Origin: Chloroflexia bacterium
Lineage (GTDB): Bacteria; Chloroflexota; Chloroflexia; Thermomicrobiales; UBA6265
Assembly (NCBI GenBank): GCA_013698305.1
Contig: JACCVC010000177.1
Coordinates: 1 to 6,299 of the forward strand
Length of the DNA: 6,299 nucleotides
Direction: 5' to 3'
Shown here: positions 1 to 5,766 of the stretch, piece after piece
Numbering within the stretch: the first letter of the stretch is position 1
Layout of the letters: the number at the start of each line of letters is the position of its first letter
Notes under the pieces: generated by a model
Told to the model about the DNA's origin: nothing
What the model saw: the letters and a program-made list of their open reading frames with translations, nothing else
Database searches by the model: none
Position numbers and translations under genes: made by a program

Positions 1-548
1 GCGCCCCGGCGATGACCGATCACCTCGAACCCAACCCGCTCGTAGACCTTGATAGCCGCCTCGTTGTAGGCGAACACCCGCAGCATGACGTTGTCCAGCG
101 CTAGCGAATCGAAGGCGAATCGCATCATCATCCTGGTCGCTTCGCTGCCACGTCCCTGCCCCCGGTACTCCGGTTCGGCGATGAAGATGCCGAACTCCGC
201 CGTGCGCGACCGGTTGTCGATGTCCTGCAGCGCGACGTTGCCGATGGGGGTCGTCGACGCCAAATCCCAGATGGTGAACACCAGCGAATCGCCGCTGGCG
301 CGGGACTGCCGCTCGTACCAGGTCCGGATCCAGTCTGTGGTCAGGGGTCGGAAACGACGGTCCAGCGTTGCCAGCAACTCGAAGTCATTGAGCCATTGCT
401 GATAGACCGGTAGCAAATCAGGACTCAATGGACCCAGCCCGACGGCACTTCCACGCATGTTGAGCACAGGCTCCCTCGGCATCAACTTCGGTTTGCTGAC
501 GGCAGCGTGCGTAGAAAGATCGCGCGTCTGGTCTTGCCACAGAGCCAT
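1..548 (-). CDS. GNAT-family N-acetyltransferase, RimJ/RimL type (partial, C-terminus beyond window)
   Basis: This gene probably transfers an acetyl group from acetyl-CoA to an amine or protein N-terminus in the cytoplasm; the substrate cannot be read from the sequence. I translated the minus strand by hand. Counting from the internal ATG at 482, about 160 residues are present. They include the GNAT acetyl-CoA motif A, YRGQGRGSEA (residues 106-115, fitting R-x-x-G-x-G), preceded by the strand AEFGIFIAEPE, and motif B, NEAAIKVYERVGF (140-152). The reading frame runs off base 1 shortly after GFEVIGHRRG, so only a short tail should be missing. The start is uncertain. ATG at 548 has a G-rich Shine-Dalgarno-like stretch (AGGGGTGGGGA) about 7 bases upstream and adds 22 residues. 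ATG at 482 gives MPREPVLN, which looks more like a usual family N-terminus but has no clear ribosome site. The 468-base gap upstream suggests its own promoter. The family call is firm; the substrate is unknown. Confidence 0.9.
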   Translation of the reverse strand, partial: MALWQDQTRDLSTHAAVSKPKLMPREPVLNMRGSAVGLGPLSPDLLPVYQQWLNDFELLATLDRRFRPLTTDWIRTWYERQSRASGDSLVFTIWDLASTTPIGNVALQDIDNRSRTAEFGIFIAEPEYRGQGRGSEATRMMMRFAFDSLALDNVMLRVFAYNEAAIKVYERVGFEVIGHRRG

Positions 549-687
549 TGGATTATCCCCACCCCTGATGTCCTTGTCGGACCACAAAGCCGTTGTTATC
601 TGCGCGAAGATTGCCACCAACGACACTGGAAATGCAAATATCGTACGTACAACCTGGCCGTACGGTTTTGTTGTTGCTTCCTCGCTT

Positions 688-702
688 GTTGACCGTGTCA
701 AC
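688..702. promoter_or_regulatory. Perfect dyad GTTGAC-CGT-GTCAAC, possible operator
   Basis: The bases read GTTGACCGTGTCAAC, two 6-base arms around a 3-base spacer. It sits about 140 bases upstream of the left-hand acetyltransferase start. On the minus strand it contains TTGACA, the textbook -35 hexamer, but no acceptable -10 follows at 16-19 bases, so I favour a protein-binding dyad over a promoter. It may also be chance. Confidence 0.2.
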
Positions 703-839
703 GGCTTTCCCCTCCGGTATCGACGCTCCCGACCCGCTTGCCCCAGCCGGCGCACAGTCGGACGCTGTGACCGCCCGATGGCTCGAACGTCACCGTCACC
801 TCTATCGCGAGTTTTGTGCCTCCGGTGTGAATGCACTGT

Positions 840-867
840 GGTCCGACCACCCATCCGCAGTCGGACC
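840..867. repeat. Inverted repeat GGTCCGAC / GTCGGACC
   Basis: GGTCCGAC (840-847) pairs perfectly with GTCGGACC (860-867) across a 12-base loop. The left arm, extended to TGTGGTCCGAC (837-847), is also an exact reverse complement of GTCGGACCACA at 576-586. The same octamer thus occurs three times in 300 bases of non-coding DNA, twice in one orientation and once in the other. It could be a binding site, a degraded repeat element or RNA structure; nothing decides between them. Confidence 0.4.
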
Positions 868-1016
868 GCTGTTCAGCATACCGCTTCCGCGCAACTTGGC
901 GGGTACAAACGTGACCTTCGACTCATCCACTGGCGCTCCACATCTGCGGATGCAGTGCTAGTCGTGGAGGCTGCGATCAGCATCTATTGCGTACCTTGTT
1001 CAATGGACGTATCGCC

Positions 1017-1475
1017 CTAAAGCAGCGCCACAACGACCAGGATCAACAGGATCAGCAGCACCACGACCAGCAAGGAGACGCCCTTCATCGTGGTGCTGAG
1101 CTCGGATGACGTCCTGATCTCGCTCAGGTGCTCGTCGGGCGCCTCGACAGACGCCCGGTACTCCGACCACGAGATCATCTCCTGTCGCTGTTCCCGCTGC
1201 TGCTCGAAGGCGACGATTCTGGCCGCAAGCTCGCCAGCGTCTTGATCCGCCCAGTCGAAACTGTACTGTCCCCAGCGGCGCTCCAGGATCATCACCGAAG
1301 CCAGCGCATCGTGCTCGGCCTCTTCCGCGCCGTCCATCGCCAGCCGATGCTGGCGCTGATCGCCCTCGATCTGGTATGCCAGCTCCCGCCGGACCTCATC
1401 GACGGACTTTCCGGCGTGCTCGGGATGCGAGATGAATGTTTCGGGCTGATCGGGTGGTTGCTGGTGATCTTTCAT
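1017..1475 (-). CDS. Small hypothetical protein with a C-terminal transmembrane anchor
   Basis: I do not recognise a family. The 152-residue product has a polar, charged body with many Glu, Gln, Arg and Asp. It begins with a Pro/Gln-rich stretch (residues 5-13), followed by likely helices (about 24-56 and 80-103). It ends in a single very hydrophobic segment (about 131-152, KGVSLLVVVLL then ILLILVVVALL) that runs to the last residue. This is the layout of a tail-anchored protein, with the body in the cytoplasm and the last 20 residues in the membrane. The body contains a Trp/Tyr patch (WGQYSFDWAD, 68-77). The frame is open upstream to 1568, but ATG at 1475 has a clean AGGGA ribosome site five bases before it, and the codons upstream of it look unlike coding sequence. 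The gene lies 94 bases after the Eis-type acetyltransferase, with a hairpin in between. Function is unknown. Confidence 0.8.
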   Translation of the reverse strand: MKDHQQPPDQPETFISHPEHAGKSVDEVRRELAYQIEGDQRQHRLAMDGAEEAEHDALASVMILERRWGQYSFDWADQDAGELAARIVAFEQQREQRQEMISWSEYRASVEAPDEHLSEIRTSSELSTTMKGVSLLVVVLLILLILVVVALL

Positions 1476-1523
1476 GAATGTCCCTGTTCTTTGTCGCCGG
1501 TTTGATGGATTCCCCTGGACTGC

Positions 1524-1562
1524 TGCAGGCTCGCAAACACGTATCGACTTGCAATGCCTGCA
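1524..1562 (-). terminator. Hairpin just downstream of the Eis-type acetyltransferase gene, no U tract
   Basis: TGCAGGC (1524-1530) pairs with GCCTGCA (1556-1562), and inside it GCAA (1533-1536) pairs with TTGC (1549-1552), leaving a 12-base loop. It starts eight bases after the stop codon at 1570-1572. No T run follows on the minus strand, so it may act as an RNA 3'-end stabiliser or weak terminator rather than a classical intrinsic terminator. Confidence 0.4.
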
Positions 1563-1569
1563 ACTCACA

Positions 1570-2718
1570 CTAGAAGCGATCCGCCGGGTAGATGTACGGG
1601 AATCGTTGTGGAAACAGAAGACTCAGCACAGGCACGACCGATTTCGGCGCTCCCAACCGTTCCAGCACCCGATTCGGATTGAATCCGCCGAGGACGAGCC
1701 GGGCGACATTGCCGGGGTCAATCGCCACCTTGATGTCGCCGTCGCCACCCGTCCTGATCTCGATGCCCTGCTCGTTGCCGATCACCGTGGCGCGCTCGCC
1801 ACCGGTGACGACCGTGATCGCAAACGACTGCATCGACCCAATCACGGTGCGCCACCTGGATTCCAGTTTCGGACGCATCGCCCGCAGCAACGCCACCAGC
1901 CCCGTCGATCGCCCCATGAACTCGGTCTCGTCGCCATATCGCTCCAGCACGTTCACGTTCTGCAACCGCGCCGCCGCTCCGACCTGCCCAGTGACGGGTA
2001 TCGCCATGGCGACCTGCTCGCGCTTCTCGTCGAGACTCCACAACCGGCACATCGCCAGCACGCCATCCGCCGCCTCGGCGTCCGCCGCGAAGGCCTCCCC
2101 GATCTTGAATCCGTCGGGCTTGTGTCGGGTCCAGTGCTCCATCCACCAGCACGTCGCTGCCTTCCAGGCATAGCCGACGACCATGTTGTCGCGCACGACG
2201 ACACGGACCTGGTTGGCGTCCGGCTTCAATGCCTCATCCAGCATGCCCCAGATCCACCAGTCATCGTCGCGAACCAGAGCGCCGATGGCGGTTGATGTCT
2301 CGTTGCGATACAGCCGTCGCAAGGCGGGAAGATCGCCCGGCTCACCGTCCCGGACTGTGAGTCCATCCGGGAACCTCGTGCGCTCCTCCAACGTTTGAAG
2401 CTCGATGATCGGCTCGGGACCGAGCGTGGCATACCCATATTTTGGGTAAAAGTTCGGGATGCCGTAGAGTGTGGTGAGCACGGCGTCGCCGGCGGTCATG
2501 AGCGACATCGCTTCCTCCAGCACCCGGCGGGAGTAGCCCTTGTAGCGGTGCTCTTCTGCTGTCGCGACACCACCGATGCCGTCCATCCGCAACCGGGCAT
2601 GGCCCACCTGCATGGTCATCGGAATAACCTCGGTGCTGCTGAGTCGCTCCTCGCCTCGCATCAACACCACGGTGGTAATGCCCCGATCGCCAGAAAAATG
2701 CCGCATCTCGTCTGTCAT
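1570..2718 (-). CDS. Eis-type GNAT N-acetyltransferase with C-terminal SCP2-like domain
   Basis: The 382-residue product has the size and order of the Eis-like family: an N-terminal GNAT fold (about 1-115), a second GNAT-like fold (about 115-275) and a C-terminal sterol-carrier-like domain (about 285-382). The acetyl-CoA loop is seen at 51-65 (VATAEEHRYKGYSRR, with R58, G61 and S63 at the R-x-x-G-x-G/A positions). It is followed by LYGIPNFYPKYGY (84-96), the aromatic Gly/Phe/Tyr motif usual after it. Characterised Eis proteins acetylate lysines or aminoglycosides on several amines, using a Tyr as acid and the carboxylate of a C-terminal Phe as base. This protein also ends in Phe (Phe382), which fits that mechanism. 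The start at 2718 is supported by GGAG six bases upstream (TTGGAGTAACCG before ATG). The gene is 98 bases from the malic enzyme stop, with a hairpin in the gap. Tryptophans cluster at 144-147 and 181-186. The substrate is unknown; I make no resistance claim. Confidence 0.92.
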   Translation of the reverse strand: MTDEMRHFSGDRGITTVVLMRGEERLSSTEVIPMTMQVGHARLRMDGIGGVATAEEHRYKGYSRRVLEEAMSLMTAGDAVLTTLYGIPNFYPKYGYATLGPEPIIELQTLEERTRFPDGLTVRDGEPGDLPALRRLYRNETSTAIGALVRDDDWWIWGMLDEALKPDANQVRVVVRDNMVVGYAWKAATCWWMEHWTRHKPDGFKIGEAFAADAEAADGVLAMCRLWSLDEKREQVAMAIPVTGQVGAAARLQNVNVLERYGDETEFMGRSTGLVALLRAMRPKLESRWRTVIGSMQSFAITVVTGGERATVIGNEQGIEIRTGGDGDIKVAIDPGNVARLVLGGFNPNRVLERLGAPKSVVPVLSLLFPQRFPYIYPADRF

Positions 2719-2750
2719 CGGTTACTCCAACGCGTTTCTTCGCCGTTCAG

Positions 2751-2796
2751 GGCGGACACCTATAGCCTCGAACCTTGTGTCCGAGGTCTGTCCGCC
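2751..2796 (-). terminator. Two-level hairpin in the gap after the malic enzyme gene, no U tract
   Basis: GGCGGACA (2751-2758) pairs perfectly with TGTCCGCC (2789-2796), and CCTCG (2766-2770) pairs with CGAGG (2782-2786) inside it. An alternative stem, GGACAC (2754-2759) with GTGTCC (2777-2782), would compete with both. The structure lies 21 bases after the stop of the malic enzyme and about 33 bases before the acetyltransferase start. There is no T run, so it could be a weak terminator or a switchable leader element; the sequence does not settle which. Confidence 0.4.
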
Positions 2797-2816
2797 GCTA
2801 TCAACGTTGCGCCCGA

Positions 2817-5519
2817 TTACGCGAGCGAGATTGTTCCCTCGTAGACCAGATCCCTCGTTCGCGCCTCGATCTCCGCCGGGTCGATCATATCGCGAGCCAG
2901 CCCATGCTCCTGTGCCGACAGGGCGACCGCCGCCGCCACCCGCGACGCCACCCGCAGATCCAGGCTGTCAGGAATGAGGAACTCTGGCGCGAGTTGGCTG
3001 TCCGTCACCAGCGTGGCGATCGCTTCCGCGGCGGCGATTTTCATCTCATCGCTGATCGTGGTTGCCCGCACATCCAGGGCCCCTCGGAAGACGCCGGGGA
3101 ACGCCAGCGAATTGTTGACCTGGTTCGGATAGTCGCTCCGACCGGTCGCCACCGCCAGCGCTCCAGCCTCGTGCGCGAGGTGCGGCGTGATCTCCGGTGT
3201 CGGATTCGCCAACGCGAAGATGATTGGGTCCTTGGCCATCGACCGGATCATCTCCGGCGTCAGCGTGCCCGGCGCGCTCAGGCCGATGAATACATCCGCT
3301 CCCGGCAGCACGTCCTTGAGCCAGCCGCCGCGGCAGTTATGGTTGGTCTGCTCAGAGATCGCCCGCTTGGAGTGATCCATGCGCTCCGTCCGGTCGCGGT
3401 GGATCGCGCCACCCCGGTCGCAGATGATTACATCGGCCGCGCCGAGCGCGGTGAGCAACTTCGCCACGGCGATGCCAGCCGCGCCCGCGCCGTTGATCAC
3501 GATCCGAAGGTCCTTGATCTCACATCCGCGCAGCCTGGCAGCGTTCATCAGGCCCGCCGATACGACGATGGCGGTGCCGTGCTGATCGTCATGGAACACC
3601 GGCAGATCGAGCTCGGCGCGAAGGCGATCCTCGATCTCGAAACAACGCGGCGCGCTAATGTCCTCCAGGTTGATCCCCCCGAACGACGGGGCGATGGCCT
3701 TGACCACCTCAACGATCTCGTCCGGGTCGCGAGACGCCAGCGTGATCGGGAAGGCCTCGACACCGGCCAGCGTCTGGAACAGCACCGCCTTGCCCTCCAT
3801 CACCGGCAGCGCCGCCTGCGGCCCGATGTCTCCCAGCCCAAGTACGGCAGAGCCGTCGGTGACGATCGCGACCAGGTTCCCCTTGGCAGTGAGTTCTGTC
3901 ACCCTGGAGGGGTCATCGCGAATGACGTGGGCGGGCACCAGCGCCCGGGGGGGCAGATACAACAGGTTCAAGATGTGGTGGTCTCGGATCGGGATCTTGC
4001 TCCGTATCTCCAGGATGCCGCGATGCCGCTCCCGGAGGTCGATCGCTTCCTCGCGAAATGATGTCGTCTCTGCCCGGACCGACGACCGCGCGGGATCCAG
4101 CCGGCCCTCATAGACGTATCGTCGGGTGCTCTCGAAAACCTGCTCCGGCGTCACGTCCCGCGTGGCCTCGCCTGCTTCAATCGCGCCTCGCACCACCGCG
4201 CTCGCCACCGCCGGAGCCACCCGGAAGTCGAAGATGCGCGGCACGATGTAGTCGCCATGCAACTCGTCGTCGCGGACCATGCCGGCCAGCGCGTGCGCGG
4301 CGTAGATCATCATCCGCAGCCGGATGTTCCGGGCGCCGGAGTCGAGCAAGCCCCGGAACACACCCGGAAATACGAGTGAGACATCCATGGTGTTCTGATA
4401 GTCAGACCGGCCAGTCGCCACGACCTTCGCCCCGCCAGCGCGGGCGACCTCGGGGGCGACTTCCGGCTGCGGCACGGCCAGCGCGAACACGATCGGGTCC
4501 GGCGCCATGCTCCGCACCATCGCCTCGGTCACGATGTCGCCAGTGGAGAGGCCGATGAAGACATCCGCGTCCTTCATCATCTCTTCCAGCGACCCGGAGC
4601 GTTGCAGCTCGTTGGTTTCCTTGGCGACGTAGGATTTCGCCCAGTTCATCCGGTCCGGCCGATACTGGTGGATCGCCCCGGCGCGATCGCAGACGACCAA
4701 GTTGCGAACGCCAGCCCGGGTCAGTAATCTCGCAACCCCTATGCCGGCGATTCCCGCGCCGCTCATGACGACCGAGACATCTTCCAGCTGTTTGCCGACC
4801 ACCTTGAGGGCATTGTAAAGCGCGCCCAGCACCAGGATCGCGGTGCCGTGGTGCTGGTTCGAGAAGACCGGGATATCGGCAGCCTTGTCGAGGTTGTCGG
4901 CAATCGTGAAGGCACGCGGCGACGAGATGTCGTCGAGGCAGATCGCCCCGAACGTGGGGCTGATCGAAATCCCGGTTTCGACGATGGCGCTGGTGTCCGT
5001 GGTCGACAGGCAGATCGGAAAGGCGTCGACCCCCGCGAAGGTCTTGAAGATGACGCTCTTGCCTTCAGCGATCGGTATCTCCGCCTCCACTGGCCCGGAC
5101 TCCCGTCCAAACAGGTCGGACCCGTCGGTCAGGATCGCCACGGTATTGCCCCGGCAGGTGAGATCGAAGCTGCGGCGAGGGTCGTCCTTGATGGCAAGGC
5201 AGGCTTCGGCCACGCCGGGGGTGTAGACGAGCGACAGGATCGAGCGATCCCGGATCGGGACCTTGCTGCTGACCCCGATCAGGCCCCGATAGCGGCGTCG
5301 ATAGTCCAACCCCTCGTCGTTCTCATCGTAGACAAACGCATCGGGCGAAGCATCGCCTGTGTCCTCGACGCTACCCCGCGCCACGACATGGCTTATCGGC
5401 GCGTCGAGGTCGAGCCCGGCGTCCTGAACCTCGTTCTCTGAGAATCCGTCCGCGCCCAACAATCCGTCGGACGACGCGCCATTCGTCTGAATCGAGGTGG
5501 GGTTCCCTGAATGGGTCAT
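2817..5519 (-). CDS. Tandem (double-length) malic enzyme, two fused malic-enzyme units
   Basis: Malic enzyme oxidatively decarboxylates malate to pyruvate with NAD(P)+ and a divalent metal, in the cytoplasm. Small bacterial forms have about 400 residues; this 900-residue chain carries two such units and no phosphotransacetylase domain. Residues 1-67 are an acidic, probably disordered leader. Unit 1 (about 68-480) has YTPGVAEAC (Tyr99), AEGK (Lys154), LDDI (195-198), SNQHHGTA (220-227), dinucleotide loop GAGIAG (254-259), AVPQPE (348-353) and MDVS (378-381). Unit 2 (about 488-900) has YLPPRAL (Tyr521), LGLGDIG (560-566), MEGK (Lys577), NLED (Glu619, Asp620), HDDQHGTA (metal Asp645), GAGAAG (677-682), ANPTPE (Asn772) and NNS (Asn802, Asn803). 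Unit 2 keeps the metal and malate ligands. Unit 1 has lost the metal Asp (Gln222) and the Asn residues (Val349, Asp379, Val380) but keeps the Tyr loop. I chose ATG 5519 for its AGGAG five bases upstream; ATG 5615 also has a ribosome site, and TTG 5693 overlaps a terminator. NAD versus NADP cannot be read. Confidence 0.96.
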   Translation of the reverse strand: MTHSGNPTSIQTNGASSDGLLGADGFSENEVQDAGLDLDAPISHVVARGSVEDTGDASPDAFVYDENDEGLDYRRRYRGLIGVSSKVPIRDRSILSLVYTPGVAEACLAIKDDPRRSFDLTCRGNTVAILTDGSDLFGRESGPVEAEIPIAEGKSVIFKTFAGVDAFPICLSTTDTSAIVETGISISPTFGAICLDDISSPRAFTIADNLDKAADIPVFSNQHHGTAILVLGALYNALKVVGKQLEDVSVVMSGAGIAGIGVARLLTRAGVRNLVVCDRAGAIHQYRPDRMNWAKSYVAKETNELQRSGSLEEMMKDADVFIGLSTGDIVTEAMVRSMAPDPIVFALAVPQPEVAPEVARAGGAKVVATGRSDYQNTMDVSLVFPGVFRGLLDSGARNIRLRMMIYAAHALAGMVRDDELHGDYIVPRIFDFRVAPAVASAVVRGAIEAGEATRDVTPEQVFESTRRYVYEGRLDPARSSVRAETTSFREEAIDLRERHRGILEIRSKIPIRDHHILNLLYLPPRALVPAHVIRDDPSRVTELTAKGNLVAIVTDGSAVLGLGDIGPQAALPVMEGKAVLFQTLAGVEAFPITLASRDPDEIVEVVKAIAPSFGGINLEDISAPRCFEIEDRLRAELDLPVFHDDQHGTAIVVSAGLMNAARLRGCEIKDLRIVINGAGAAGIAVAKLLTALGAADVIICDRGGAIHRDRTERMDHSKRAISEQTNHNCRGGWLKDVLPGADVFIGLSAPGTLTPEMIRSMAKDPIIFALANPTPEITPHLAHEAGALAVATGRSDYPNQVNNSLAFPGVFRGALDVRATTISDEMKIAAAEAIATLVTDSQLAPEFLIPDSLDLRVASRVAAAVALSAQEHGLARDMIDPAEIEARTRDLVYEGTISLA

Positions 5520-5524
5520 TCCTG

Positions 5525-5529
5525 CTCCT
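5525..5529 (-). promoter_or_regulatory. Ribosome binding site AGGAG deciding the malic enzyme start
   Basis: On the minus strand AGGAG lies five bases before the ATG at 5519, within CAGGAGCAGGA. It supports a 900-residue product. A rival site, AGGGGAG eight bases before ATG 5615, would add 32 residues, so the call is not final. Confidence 0.55.
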
Positions 5530-5681
5530 GCTATGCACTCGGCGTCTGCGTCATACCGCTCCACCGAACGAGGCGTCCCGCCATGCAATGCGGAACGATC
5601 CCAATTCGGGCTCATCCGGCTCACTCCCCTACTGTACCAGCGCGGCTCGGGGTTGGCGTCGAAATCCGTTGCGGCAATGCG

Positions 5682-5730
5682 AAAAAACCACAACGCGGCG
5701 ACCGGCTTCCCGGCCCACCGCGTTGTGGTT
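5682..5730 (-). terminator. Strong intrinsic terminator of the lipoprotein gene
   Basis: AACCACAACGCGG (5686-5698) and CCGCGTTGTGGTT (5718-5730) form a perfect 13-base stem. The 19-base loop holds a second small stem, CCGG-CTTC-CCGG (5702-5713). Read on the minus strand the stem runs directly into six T's (complement of 5682-5687). It lies about 36 bases after the lipoprotein stop, so it ends that transcript and separates it from the malic enzyme. No T run follows on the plus strand, so it is directional. The remaining bases of the gap, 5520-5681, are malic enzyme leader; a small dyad CTGAC-GA-GTCAG (5745-5756) lies between the stop and the terminator. Confidence 0.88.
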
Positions 5731-5766
5731 GTCTCATGACATGACTGACGAGTCAGGCTGACTCGA

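Larger units (their letters stand above)
549..1016. other. 468-base intergenic stretch without a convincing gene
   Basis: The minus-strand frames here are broken by stops. On the plus strand one frame is open from a TTG at 593 to the TAG at 959-961. Its middle (about 713-961) has moderately GC-rich third positions (roughly two thirds by hand count), and a leucine-rich patch near its start resembles a signal peptide. I found no ribosome site and no recognisable family, so I do not call it. The stretch holds several dyads: a perfect 15-base palindrome at 688-702, the 6-base palindrome CGTACG twice (642-647 and 659-664), an 11-base inverted repeat (576-586 with 837-847), a hairpin at 840-867, and a weak stem CTCCAC/GTGGAG (936-941 with 964-969) about 50 bases after the stop of the neighbouring gene. 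The promoter of the left-hand acetyltransferase gene must lie in or near this region, but I see no good -35/-10 pair. Confidence 0.5.

Noticed and set aside
684..702. TTGACA on the minus strand as a -35 promoter element
   Set aside because: No acceptable -10 hexamer follows at 16-19 bases.
457..1020. Plus-strand open frame of 187 codons overlapping the acetyltransferase start
   Set aside because: Its first part is antisense to a well-supported GNAT gene, its translation is rich in Arg, Ser and Cys without domain order, and no ribosome site is seen.
1474..2295. Plus-strand open frame of 273 codons
   Set aside because: It is antisense to the Eis-type gene, which has clear family motifs; the translation is typical shadow sequence.
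2775..4061. Plus-strand open frame of 428 codons
   Set aside because: It is antisense to unit 2 of the malic enzyme and its Arg/His/Asp-rich translation is a shadow of that GC-rich gene.
5615..5630. Extended -10-like TGGTACAGT before the malic enzyme
   Set aside because: Only four of six -10 bases match and no -35 is found 17 bases upstream, so I do not list it as a promoter.
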